64,000 nt of DNA, taken from assembly GCF_050632385.1 (NCBI RefSeq), contig NZ_CP192599.1:434001-498000 (forward strand), written 5' to 3'. Under the pieces are notes generated by a model. It was not told the DNA's origin. It did no database searches and saw nothing but the letters and a program-made list of their open reading frames with translations. The DNA is from Humitalea sp050632385 (lineage in GTDB: Bacteria > Pseudomonadota > Alphaproteobacteria > Acetobacterales > Acetobacteraceae). Position numbers and translations under genes: made by a program. This document shows, one piece after another, positions 36,026-43,833 of this stretch. Position 1 is the stretch's first letter, and the number at the start of each line of letters is the position of its first letter.

Positions 36026-37065
36026 GCGTCCAGCTCCGTCACGGTCAGGCCGAGGCCACGCATCCAGTCAAAGGCCGCCTCCAGCGCGGGCGCCGGGCCA
36101 TAGGCCGCCAGCGTCATGATGCCAAAGGGCTCGCCCGCGATCTCATCCACCCGTCCGGAGACGATGTTGAGGTCGAGGCCGAAGTCGCGGCTTGCCTCGC
36201 TGACCACCGGGCGGCTGGCATGCGGGCCGGTGAAGACCACCTGGGCGAGGCGGCGGGCGCTGCCGGGGCGCGGGGCGGGCAGGCGGGCCAGGCTGCCGGC
36301 GGGCACGCCCAGGCCGATCACCTCGGCCACGAAACTGCGGGTCGTGGGGTGTTCGGGGCGGGTGAAGACGTCGAAGACGCGGCCCTGTTCGATGATGCGC
36401 CCGGCCTCCATCACCGCGACGCGGTCGCAGATCGCCTTCACCACCGCCATTTCATGCGTGATCAGCAACACCGTCAGGTCCAGCCGGTCGCGCAGGTCGC
36501 GGATCAGCGCCAGGATGTCGCGCGTGGTCTCGGGGTCGAGCGCGCTGGTCGCCTCGTCGCAGAGCAGGATCGGCGGGCCTGACGCCAGGGCGCGGGCGAT
36601 GCCGACGCGCTGCTGCTGCCCGCCCGACAGTTGCGCGGGGTAGGCGTCGCGCTTGGCTTCCAGCCCGACCAGGGGCAGGAGTTCCGCCACGCGCGCCCGG
36701 CGCTGGTCGCGCGGCATGCCGGCGATTTCCAGCGGGAAGGCAATGTTCTCGGCGACGGTGCGGCGGCTGTGCAGGTTGAAGTGCTGGAACACCATGCCCA
36801 TTCCGCGCCGCGCCGCGCGCAGCCCGGCATCGTCCAGCGCCAGCATGTCCTGGCCCAGGACCTCGACCCGCCCGGCATCGGGGCGTTCCAGCAGGTTCAC
36901 CGTGCGGATCAGCGTGGACTTGCCGGCGCCGGACCGGCCGACGATGCCAAAGACCTCACCGGCGCGCAGGGTGAGGGAGGCGCCATCCAGCGCCAGGGTG
37001 CCGCCCGCGGTGAAGCGCCGGGTGATGTCGGTCAGCGCGATGGCGACCGGACGTTCTTCGGTCAT
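36022..37065 (-). CDS. metN: MetN-type ABC transporter ATPase
   Basis: The protein has 347 residues. Walker A is GRSGAGKST (43-51), the signature LSGGQQQRVGIARAL, and Walker B ILLCDEATSALD. About 90 extra C-terminal residues (VVFTGPHASRPVVSEASRDFG onward) form the NIL ligand-binding domain that lets MetN sense methionine and inhibit transport. It energises the MetI/MetQ importer and is the first gene of the metN-metI-metQ-metQ-monooxygenase operon. A sigma-70-like promoter lies about 150 bp upstream. Confidence 0.93.
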   Translation of the reverse strand: MTEERPVAIALTDITRRFTAGGTLALDGASLTLRAGEVFGIVGRSGAGKSTLIRTVNLLERPDAGRVEVLGQDMLALDDAGLRAARRGMGMVFQHFNLHSRRTVAENIAFPLEIAGMPRDQRRARVAELLPLVGLEAKRDAYPAQLSGGQQQRVGIARALASGPPILLCDEATSALDPETTRDILALIRDLRDRLDLTVLLITHEMAVVKAICDRVAVMEAGRIIEQGRVFDVFTRPEHPTTRSFVAEVIGLGVPAGSLARLPAPRPGSARRLAQVVFTGPHASRPVVSEASRDFGLDLNIVSGRVDEIAGEPFGIMTLAAYGPAPALEAAFDWMRGLGLTVTELDA

Positions 37066-37545
37066 GCCTGTTCGATCCTGGTATCGGCACGCGGTGCCGC
37101 CCGCGGATCGGCGGGGTGGGGTGTGGATCGGGGCATGTGCTGGTCCATGGGCGATGGGGGCGCCGTGTCCGCGGGCGGGTGCGGCGAGATCGCCTTGGTC
37201 GCGCAGAGCTAGGCATGGTGGCGGTGTTCGTCAACCGATATAACGAATGAAAATCGTGCATAATGCGCTGGGGATGGGGCGTCCTGCCGGCCAGGGCTGT
37301 GGCGTGGTGGACGCAGCCATGCCGGTTCACCTTGTTTCCGGGCTGCTGCGGCGGGGGTGGTGGGCAGATTTAATAACAAATTTTTTTAGTGTTTTATTTA
37401 ATTAACATAAAAACCTGCGTGCATCGGCCCCGACAGGCCGCACGGCAACAGTTGCCGTCGCGGCACCCAACCCCAAAGCCGCCCGGGCAGCAACCCTGGC
37501 CGTCCCTGCGGCGTTGCCGCAGCACATGCCGTCATGGAGGATGCC
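37066..37545. other. 480-bp divergent intergenic region with an AT-rich tract
   Basis: This gap separates metN (leftward) from the DUF1328 gene (rightward). It contains the met promoter candidate (37206-37234), an AT-rich tract from 37368 to about 37414 that stands out in this GC-rich DNA, and a hairpin CTGCGGC-GTT-GCCGCAG (37506-37522) shortly before the DUF1328 start. The AT tract could be a promoter/UP element or a nucleoid-protein site for the rightward operon. I saw no gene and could not fit a SAM riboswitch. Confidence 0.5.
37206..37234 (-). promoter_or_regulatory. Candidate sigma-70 promoter of the metN operon
   Basis: On the minus strand TTGACG (37234-37229) is separated by 17 nt from TAGCTC (37211-37206). 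The -35 is near consensus and the spacing ideal; the -10 is weak. Transcription would begin about 135-140 nt upstream of the metN ATG. Confidence 0.45.
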
Positions 37546-37710
37546 ATGCTTTACTGGACGTTGATTTTCCTGGTGGTGGCCCTGATTTCGGGCGTGCTGG
37601 GGTTTGGTGGGGTTGCCTCGGCTTCGGCCGGCATCGCCCGGGTGCTGTTCTTTCTGTTCCTGGTGCTCTTCGCCGTGTCCCTGCTGACCGGGCGCGGTGT
37701 TTCGACATGA
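37546..37710 (+). CDS. DUF1328 small membrane protein
   Basis: The protein has 54 residues and is almost entirely hydrophobic, with two predicted helices separated by the glycine-rich turn GVLGFGGVASASAGIA. Sequence and length match the DUF1328/UPF0391 family, whose role is unknown and often linked to stress. A GGAGG site lies 5 nt upstream of the ATG. Its TGA overlaps the ATG of the next gene (ATGA), so the two are translationally coupled. Confidence 0.9.
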   Translation: MLYWTLIFLVVALISGVLGFGGVASASAGIARVLFFLFLVLFAVSLLTGRGVST

Positions 37711-38387
37711 CGGCCTCGCTCGCACGGCGTGGCTTGCTGGGGGGCGCGCTTCTGATTCCGGCGGCGGCGCTGGTCGCGACACGCGCCGCCGCCCAACGCC
37801 CGCGCGGGCTCTGGTTCGACCCGACGCAACTGCCATCCTACAGCGGGCGCCTGGAACGCTGGCTGACCAATCCGGCCGGGGAGACCGATCGCGGCCTGTT
37901 CCGCGAAGGCGCGCAGTTCGTCTTCCCCCCCGCCGATGCCGAAGACCTGATGGCGGCGGTGCAGCCCGGGGCCGGGCTGACCGTCTGGGGCATCCGCGCC
38001 CGCACGGCCCCCGTGATCACCATGCTGGCCTGGGCGAAGTCCGACGCCGACCCGGCCAATTTCGTCGCCAGCCCCGCCTGGTTCGCCAGCACCGCCCGCG
38101 GCACGCGGGTCCTGCGGATCGAGGGCCAGGTGGCGGGGCCGCTGCTGTCGCCGCAGGGCGATGCGATGGGTGTCTTCCTGGCCAATGGCGACAGCCTGCG
38201 CCTGGCGCCCGCCGTGCATGCGCTGCTGGGCAACCGGCTGGCCGTGGGCCAGGCGCTGGCCGCGGAAGGCCCGGGCACCCGCCTGCGCGACACCACCGCC
38301 ATCGACGCCACGCGCATCGGCGCGAACCCCGAGGCGCTCGAACCCGTGCCCGTTCCCGAAGCAACCCCAACCGAGGCACCGCGATGA
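37707..38387 (+). CDS. Exported protein of unknown function with Tat-like signal
   Basis: The protein has 226 residues. The N-terminus MTASLARRGLLGGALLIPAA followed by ATRAAAQ is a twin-arginine-like signal. The mature part looks like a small globular beta-rich domain (GLTVWGIRARTAPVITMLAW, then TRVLRIEGQVAGPLLSPQGD) with a Pro-rich tail. I do not recognise a family. It overlaps the DUF1328 gene upstream and the ABC transporter gene downstream, each by 4 bp, so it may be a periplasmic partner of that transporter. Confidence 0.75.
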   Translation: MTASLARRGLLGGALLIPAAALVATRAAAQRPRGLWFDPTQLPSYSGRLERWLTNPAGETDRGLFREGAQFVFPPADAEDLMAAVQPGAGLTVWGIRARTAPVITMLAWAKSDADPANFVASPAWFASTARGTRVLRIEGQVAGPLLSPQGDAMGVFLANGDSLRLAPAVHALLGNRLAVGQALAAEGPGTRLRDTTAIDATRIGANPEALEPVPVPEATPTEAPR

Positions 38388-40246
38388 GCGCCACGATCGC
38401 CGAGCCGCCCCCAAAAATCCTTGAGGAAGGTCCCGCCGCCAGGCCGCTACGCGCCTTCTGGCGGCTGACGCGCGTCTGGCTGACCGCGCCCGACCGGCGC
38501 GACGCGCGGCTGTTGATCGCGGGGCTGGTGGTCCTGACCATCCTGCAGGTCGGCTTGCAGATCCGCTTCAACCTGTGGAACCGCGACTTCTTCAACGCGC
38601 TGGAAAGCCGGGACGGCAGTGCCTTCCGCTACCAGATCCTGCTGTTCCTGGGCCTCGCTGGCCTGTCGATGTCGGTCGCGGTGTACCAGCTCTACGTCAA
38701 GCAACTGATCCAGTTGCGCTGGCGCGAATGGCTGACGACATCGCTGCTGGCCGACTGGATGTCCGATGGCCGGCAATACCAGTTGGAGATGACCGAGACC
38801 GGCGCCGACAACCCCGACCAGCGCATCGCCGAGGACGCCCGGGTCGCGACCGAGCTCGCGGTCGAATTCGCCACCGGGCTGCTGAATTCGGCGCTGATGC
38901 TGACCTCCTTCGTCGGCATCCTGTGGACCCTGTCGGGCGCGCTGCACCTGTCGTTGCTGGGCAATGAGTTCGAAGTGCCCGGCTACATGGTCTGGGCGGC
39001 GCTGCTCTATGCCATGATGGGCACCGCGCTGACCTGGCTGGTCGGCCGGCCGATGGTGCGGCTGAACATCGCGCGCACCACGGCCGAGGCCGATTTCCGC
39101 TTCGGCCTGACCCGCGGCCGCGAGAGCGGCGAGGGTATTGCGCTGATCCGGGGCGAGGCCGACGAACGCCGCGGTTTGACGGGGCTGTTCGGCAGCGTCG
39201 CGACGGCCGTGCAGAACCTGATGCGCAGCCAGCGCAACCTGATGTGGCTGACATCGGCCTATGGCGCGCTGGCGATGATCTTCCCGACCGTGGTCGCATC
39301 GCCCGCCTATTTCGCCGGTGCGATCACCCTGGGCGGGCTGATGCAGATCGGCGCCGCCTTCGGTCAGGTGCAGGCATCGCTGAACTGGTTCGTCGACAAT
39401 TTCCCGCGCATCGCCGAATGGCGCAGTGCCACGACCCGCCTGGCGGCCTTCCGCGCCGTGATCGAGGAGTTGGACGCGCTGGCCGCCGACCCCGAGCAGC
39501 CGACCATCGGCGTCACCGAGGGCGGTGACGAGATGCTGGCCTTCAAGGGGCTGGAAGTCGCCTTCGCCAATGGCACGACGGTCATCGCCGATGCCTCGGC
39601 CGAGATCCATGCCGGCGAACGGGTGCTGATCCAGGGCGAATCCGGCACCGGCAAGTCGACCCTGTTCCGCGCCATCGGCGGGCTGTGGCCCTGGGGTGCC
39701 GGGGAGATCGTGACCCCGCCGCGGGAGACGATGATGTTCATGCCGCAGCGGCCCTATTTGCCGCTCGGCACGCTATTGGGCGCCCTGGCCTATCCCGGCG
39801 CGCCGGACAGCGTGACGGAGGAGGATGCGCGCGCGGCGCTGGCCCGGGTCGGGCTGGAGGCGTTCGGCGACCGCCTGGGCGATGAGGACCGCTGGGACCG
39901 CGTGCTGAGCCTGGGCGAACAGCAGCGCCTGGCCTTTGCCCGCCTGCTGCTGCGCAAGCCGCGCTGGATCTTCATGGACGAGGCGACGGCCGCGCTGGAT
40001 GAGAAGAACCAGGACGCGATGATGCAACTGGTGCTGGACGACTTGCCGGAGGCGGCGCTGGTGTCGATCGGGCATCGCCCGGGGCTGGAGGCCTTCCACA
40101 CCCGCACCCTGAAACTGGTGCGCGCGGAGGGCGGGGCGCGGCTGAGCCGGCCGCGCCGTGCCATGGCCTCGCCCAAGGTCCAGGCCCGGGCGCTGCCGTC
40201 GTGGCGCCGCCCGGCTACGCCGAAGCCGGCGGCGCCGAAGCGGTGA
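38384..40246 (+). CDS. SbmA/BacA- or YddA-like ABC transporter (membrane plus ATPase fused)
   Basis: The protein has 620 residues. The N-terminal half is an ABC_membrane_2 (ABCD-like) domain with several helices and RFNLWNRDFFNALESRD near residues 63-79, a hallmark of the SbmA/BacA/YddA group. The C-terminal half is an ATPase with Walker A GESGTGKST (about 418-426), signature LSLGEQQRLAFARLLL (about 508) and Walker B IFMDEATAALD (about 529). It resembles the multi-solute transporter of mycobacteria (BacA) and E. coli YddA. Relatives import peptides, cobalamin or other hydrophilic compounds. It is the last gene of a three-gene operon and overlaps the convergent phosphoesterase gene by 32 bp. 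Confidence 0.9.
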   Translation: MSATIAEPPPKILEEGPAARPLRAFWRLTRVWLTAPDRRDARLLIAGLVVLTILQVGLQIRFNLWNRDFFNALESRDGSAFRYQILLFLGLAGLSMSVAVYQLYVKQLIQLRWREWLTTSLLADWMSDGRQYQLEMTETGADNPDQRIAEDARVATELAVEFATGLLNSALMLTSFVGILWTLSGALHLSLLGNEFEVPGYMVWAALLYAMMGTALTWLVGRPMVRLNIARTTAEADFRFGLTRGRESGEGIALIRGEADERRGLTGLFGSVATAVQNLMRSQRNLMWLTSAYGALAMIFPTVVASPAYFAGAITLGGLMQIGAAFGQVQASLNWFVDNFPRIAEWRSATTRLAAFRAVIEELDALAADPEQPTIGVTEGGDEMLAFKGLEVAFANGTTVIADASAEIHAGERVLIQGESGTGKSTLFRAIGGLWPWGAGEIVTPPRETMMFMPQRPYLPLGTLLGALAYPGAPDSVTEEDARAALARVGLEAFGDRLGDEDRWDRVLSLGEQQRLAFARLLLRKPRWIFMDEATAALDEKNQDAMMQLVLDDLPEAALVSIGHRPGLEAFHTRTLKLVRAEGGARLSRPRRAMASPKVQARALPSWRRPATPKPAAPKR

Positions 40247-40982
40247 CGGGCGGGTGGAGCCATTGCGTCTCCACCCGCAACCCCGCGGCATCGATGGTCA
40301 CGAGGTTCCAGCCGTTCGGCGACCCCTTGGTGCGCGGCGACAGGGCGCTGGGCGCGATGAATTGCAACGGCGCCCCGGCGCCTTCATCGGGCGCGTCGGC
40401 GCGGTGCAGGTGGCCGCAGAGGATGGCCAGCGCGCCGGCATCGCGCAGCAAGGCCACGGCCGCCCCGGCGCCAAAGGCCGGTTCGCGGCCGATGGCCCAG
40501 GCGGGATGCCGCAGCGGATGGTGGCACAGGACGATGATGCGCCGCCCGCGATAGGTCGCAAGCCGGGCCGCCAGGCGGTCCAGCCGTCGCTGCGACAATC
40601 CGCCGGCCGACCAGTCCATGTGCCAATGCGCGCGCTGCACCGTATCCAGCCCCAGCACCACCACGTCGCCGCATTCCAACTCCGGTTCGCGATCCAATCC
40701 GTGGAACTTCTGCCAGGGCGCCAGCGGGCGGAGGAAGCGCGTCCAGAGGTCGGTGCGCGGAATGTCGTGGTTGCCCGGCACCGCCAGCACCGGCACGTCG
40801 AAGCCGCCCAGGAAACCGGCGGCGGCGGCGAATTCGGCGGATCTGGCCCGGCGGGTCAGGTCGCCGCTGACCAGTACCGCATCGGGGGCCGCATCGCGCA
40901 ACGCGGCGCCGAGGCTGGCGATGGCCTCGGCCCCGGCCTCGCCGAAATGCAGGTCGGACAGATGGGCCAGGCGCAGGGTCAT
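40215..40982 (-). CDS. Calcineurin-like metallophosphoesterase
   Basis: The protein has 255 residues with all five metallophosphoesterase motifs: LSDLHF, VSGDLTRR, PGNHD, LCHHPL and CGHLHRAD. These bind two metals and hydrolyse phosphomonoesters or phosphodiesters. The class is close to CpdA-type cyclic nucleotide phosphodiesterases, but the substrate is not certain. Its ATG overlaps the stop of the lipid kinase gene (ATGA), suggesting the two work in one pathway, perhaps lipid head-group turnover. Confidence 0.9.
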   Translation of the reverse strand: MTLRLAHLSDLHFGEAGAEAIASLGAALRDAAPDAVLVSGDLTRRARSAEFAAAAGFLGGFDVPVLAVPGNHDIPRTDLWTRFLRPLAPWQKFHGLDREPELECGDVVVLGLDTVQRAHWHMDWSAGGLSQRRLDRLAARLATYRGRRIIVLCHHPLRHPAWAIGREPAFGAGAAVALLRDAGALAILCGHLHRADAPDEGAGAPLQFIAPSALSPRTKGSPNGWNLVTIDAAGLRVETQWLHPPVTASAPPASA

Positions 40983-41827
40983 GGCCTGGGGTCCAGGATG
41001 CGCAGCGCCCCCGGGTCCAGCCGGAAGCGCAATGGCGGGGTGGCGAGCATCATCTCGCCATCCAGGCTGACCCGGATACGCCGGCGGCGCCCGTGCACGA
41101 CCAGCCGGGGGGATTCATGCGTCAGGACGTCCGGATCCTGCGCAAGCCGGCCGGTGAACCAGCGGAAGGCCTGTCGCAGCCGCCCCAGGATGCCGCGCGA
41201 CCGCACCAGTTGCAGCGTCAGCGCCGATGGCGCGCCGGGCGCCGGCGCCGTGACCACCGCCGCGTTTCCGCGCCTGTGCCTGCGGCCCGGCATCGGCGCC
41301 ACCACATCATTCCATGGCGTGCGCACCAGGTTCCGCAGCGCGACGCGCAGCAGCGGCAGCCAGCCGAGCAACCCACCGCCACGCTGCAATTCGCGAAAGC
41401 GCAACAGCCGGGCCGGCGCGCCGATCAGTGATTGATACAGGAAGATCTCGCCATTCAACCGCACGATGTCGAGCCCGGCGGTCTGGCCGGGACGATAGGA
41501 TGCGACCGCCGCCACCGGATCGGGCGGCAGGCCCAGCCGCTGGCAGACGCGGTTCATCGTGCCGCCCGGCAACAGGCCAAGAGCGATGTCGCTGCCCAGC
41601 GCAAGGGTGGCGATGGCGCGCAGCGTGCCGTCGCCGCCGGCCACGAAGACGGCGTCCGGTGCCGCCGCCACGGCCGCGTCCCATTGCCGGTCGGGGGTCT
41701 GCGCATCGTCAGGGCGGGCGATGATGGTGAAGCCGGCGGCCTCGATCGCGGCCTCCAGCAGCGCGCGGGGGTCGTTCAGGGCGGCCATGCTGCCGGCCGC
41801 GGCATTGAGGATCAGGACCGCGCGCAT
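40979..41827 (-). CDS. Diacylglycerol/lipid kinase family protein
   Basis: The protein has 282 residues from the ATG at 41827, which has an AAGGA site 9 nt upstream. The kinase motif VFVAGGDGTLRAIA and the following LLPGGTMNRVCQRLG are diagnostic for the DagK/YegS/sphingosine-kinase fold. It should phosphorylate a lipid using ATP. A conserved C-terminal region with SLDGEMMLATPPLRF is also usual. It is coupled to the phosphoesterase gene. The substrate (diacylglycerol or a related lipid) is not resolved by sequence. Confidence 0.9.
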   Translation of the reverse strand: MRAVLILNAAAGSMAALNDPRALLEAAIEAAGFTIIARPDDAQTPDRQWDAAVAAAPDAVFVAGGDGTLRAIATLALGSDIALGLLPGGTMNRVCQRLGLPPDPVAAVASYRPGQTAGLDIVRLNGEIFLYQSLIGAPARLLRFRELQRGGGLLGWLPLLRVALRNLVRTPWNDVVAPMPGRRHRRGNAAVVTAPAPGAPSALTLQLVRSRGILGRLRQAFRWFTGRLAQDPDVLTHESPRLVVHGRRRRIRVSLDGEMMLATPPLRFRLDPGALRILDPRP

Positions 41828-41845
41828 CGTGGATGTCCTTCGGGC

Positions 41846-41880
41846 AAACAAAAACGCGGCGCGGGATGACCCGCGCCGCG
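41846..41880 (-). terminator. Rho-independent terminator after the PRC-barrel gene
   Basis: An 11-bp perfect GC stem, CGCGGCGCGGG (41855-41865) with CCCGCGCCGCG (41870-41880), encloses a 4-nt loop. Read on the minus strand it is followed by a T-rich run (TTTTTGTTT). It lies 24 bp after the PRC-barrel stop and before the lipid kinase start, so it ends the PRC-barrel transcript. Confidence 0.9.
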
Positions 41881-41903
41881 TCGATGGTCAATCCGCGTGG
41901 CGA

Positions 41904-42491
41904 TTAGCCGCGGCGGATCTGTTCGTAGGTGTAGACCGGCCGGGCCTGCAACTGCTCCTTGGTCGCGCCGGGCAGGGTGACGCGCTCACGCTGCGCATTC
42001 CAGCCCAGTTCGGTCAGCGGCAGCGCCACCAGGCGCGCCCCCATGCCGAGGAAGCCGCCGACCGAGATCACCGCCATGGCGCGGTCGCCGGCCGGGCTGA
42101 GCACCACGTCCTCGATCTCACCGATCGATTCGTCGCGCTCGTTGTATACATTGCTGCCGATCATCTGGCTGACGCGGGGGCGGTAGGTGACAGCGGTATT
42201 GCCCGCCGGCGCGGTGCGCATGACCTCCGCCGTGCCCGGGGTGGCGGGACCACCCGTGGCGCGGTCGACGGCGCGGCCAACGGCCGTGCCCGGGGGATTG
42301 CCCGGCGCCCCGTCGGGAACGGTCGGGCTGCCGGTGGCGCGATCGACGGCGCGGCCGACGGCGGTGCTGGGCGGGTTGCCCGGCGCGCCATCGCGCGGGG
42401 CGGGCTGCGCGGTGGCGCCGAAAGACGCCAGCAACCCCGCCGCGAGCGTGGCGGCGAGGATCGGATGTCGCTGCGTGCTGACCTTGCTCAT
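41904..42491 (-). CDS. Exported PRC-barrel protein with a 21-residue tandem repeat
   Basis: The protein has 195 residues from the ATG at 42491, preceded by an AGGAG site. A signal peptide (ILAATLAAGLLASFGATAQ) is followed by two copies of about 21 residues beginning DGAPGNPP and continuing TAVGRAVDRATG. The C-terminal part is a PRC-barrel domain (MIGSNVYNERDESIGEIEDV and GGFLGMGARLVALPL), a beta-barrel used for protein binding. It likely acts in the periplasm or envelope. It stands alone with its own terminator. Confidence 0.87.
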   Translation of the reverse strand: MSKVSTQRHPILAATLAAGLLASFGATAQPAPRDGAPGNPPSTAVGRAVDRATGSPTVPDGAPGNPPGTAVGRAVDRATGGPATPGTAEVMRTAPAGNTAVTYRPRVSQMIGSNVYNERDESIGEIEDVVLSPAGDRAMAVISVGGFLGMGARLVALPLTELGWNAQRERVTLPGATKEQLQARPVYTYEQIRRG

Positions 42492-42577
42492 CTGGATCTC
42501 CTGTTGTTGGGCCCGCCAGAAAGGACGGCCTGCAGAGAAGAACGTGATGGGCGCGGGAAGGTTGCGTCGCGGCGCGG

Positions 42578-43540
42578 TTACGCGAGAAAGCGCGATGGCT
42601 CCGGCTTCAGGGCCTCGACAAACCACTTCGCCGTTGCCGTCACATAGGGGCGGTGCAGCGGGTGGGATGTCTCGATCCAATCCAGGTGGCCGGCATCCTT
42701 GATGATGACCAGGGTCTTTGGCTCGACCGCCTTGGCGAAAAGGCTATGGGCCTCATCGACCGGGTAGTAGTCGTCGTCCTCGGCGTGCACGACCAGCAAG
42801 GGTCGCGGCGCGATCAGATGCGCTTCCTTCTCCGGGCTGAATTCATACAGTGCCTCGGCCGATTCCAGGGTGAAGCGGTCGGGCAACCCGTGGCCCAGGC
42901 CCTCCTGCTTCGCCGTGGTGATGCCGAGCGAGGCATTCATGGAATCCTGGAAGCCATGATATTCGTCGGCCGTCGGCGATTTGCCGGGATGCGTGACGTC
43001 GACATAGGAAATCATGTCCGACACGCCCTCCATGACGCGCTTCACGCGATCCGCCGCGAGCTGCGCCTTGCGGCGGAGCCAAGCGTCGTAAGGCACTCCC
43101 GCGCGCACCGTGCGCTCACCATCGCCAAAGCCACCGACGCAAGCGACCGCCTTCACCCGCGTATCCCGCGCCGCCACCGACACGACGATGCCGCCACCCA
43201 GGCCCCAGCCGATCAGCCCCATGCGCGCCGCGTCGATTTCCGGCTGCTGTTCGAGGAAGGTGAGCGCATGCCGCACGTCGCGGATCTCCTCCTCCGGGAA
43301 CAGCCGCCCGCGCACGCCGTCGCTGCTGCCGAGGTTGCGATAGTCGAAGGCGGCACAGATAAAGCCGGCTTCCAGCAGGATCGGCATCCACCGGGGCGGA
43401 ATCCACGACTTCAGCCCGAGCCGGCCGGAACAGACGATCAGAAGCGGCCGCCGCTCGCCGGGCTTGAAGTCGGCGGGGAACTGCAGGAATCCACGCAGCT
43501 TGATGCCGTCGCTGAAGAACTCGAAATCACGTGCGGTCAA
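42578..43540 (-). CDS. Alpha/beta-hydrolase-fold protein lacking the nucleophile serine
   Basis: The protein has 320 residues from a TTG at 43540, which has a GGAG site 8 nt upstream; the frame runs further upstream but through the hairpin array. The fold is clear: FDYRNLGSSDG, the strand-turn RMGLIGWGLGGGIVVSV, a late acid in VHAEDDDYYP and a His in AGHLDWIE. At the nucleophile elbow, where Gly-x-Ser-x-Gly is expected, the sequence is Gly-Trp-Gly-Leu-Gly. The middle residue is therefore Gly, so ordinary hydrolase chemistry is doubtful. It might be a binding protein, a lyase-like enzyme or degenerate. It resembles xylan-esterase/dienelactone-hydrolase relatives. Confidence 0.82.
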   Translation of the reverse strand: MTARDFEFFSDGIKLRGFLQFPADFKPGERRPLLIVCSGRLGLKSWIPPRWMPILLEAGFICAAFDYRNLGSSDGVRGRLFPEEEIRDVRHALTFLEQQPEIDAARMGLIGWGLGGGIVVSVAARDTRVKAVACVGGFGDGERTVRAGVPYDAWLRRKAQLAADRVKRVMEGVSDMISYVDVTHPGKSPTADEYHGFQDSMNASLGITTAKQEGLGHGLPDRFTLESAEALYEFSPEKEAHLIAPRPLLVVHAEDDDYYPVDEAHSLFAKAVEPKTLVIIKDAGHLDWIETSHPLHRPYVTATAKWFVEALKPEPSRFLA

Positions 43541-43833
43541 GGAACAGTCTCCACGAAAGCGCGCTTGGCGGGAGCGCTGAAAAATGGCGGGTTGCGCCTT
43601 GAGAGGGGCTTTGCCCCTCTCAAACTCTCCCCACCAGGGGCCGCCGCCCCTGGACCGGCGCGATGTATTGGCAAAATAAAGGGAGGGGCATGGAGCGCGT
43701 TGCACCAATGGCGCAGCCTTGATGCCCCTCCCTTTATTTTGCCAAACGCCGTGGGTTCCAAGGGGCCACGGCCCCTTGGTGGGGGAGGTGTGGAGGGGGC
43801 GAAGCCCTCTCCACGGCGCCACCCCCGCGTCTT
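43541..43833. other. 293-bp hairpin-rich intergenic region
   Basis: This gap between a Bug receptor gene and the alpha/beta-fold gene, both leftward, is filled by the inverted repeat listed at 43599-43814. I see no gene in it. The structure probably terminates the receptor transcript and may also hold the promoter of the alpha/beta-fold gene, since sequence outside the repeats is limited. Confidence 0.7.
43599..43814. repeat. Tail-to-tail inverted pair of hairpin elements (about 107 bp each)
   Basis: The left arm holds a perfect hairpin with 11-bp stem and TTT loop (43599-43623), then a second hairpin CCAGGGGC-CGCC-GCCCCTGG (43634-43653), then a 24-base block at 43668-43691. The right arm is the same in reverse: a 24-base block at 43722-43745 (perfect complement of the first), a CCAAGGGGCC/GGCCCCTTGG hairpin (43758-43779) and an outer GTGGAGGG...CTCTCCAC hairpin (43790-43814). 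The centre is 30 nt. A lone copy of the outer hairpin is at 32353-32378. Confidence 0.8.

Noticed and set aside
37066..37250. SAM riboswitch upstream of metN
   Set aside because: The leader did not show a recognisable SAM-I or SAM-II core; only a promoter could be proposed.
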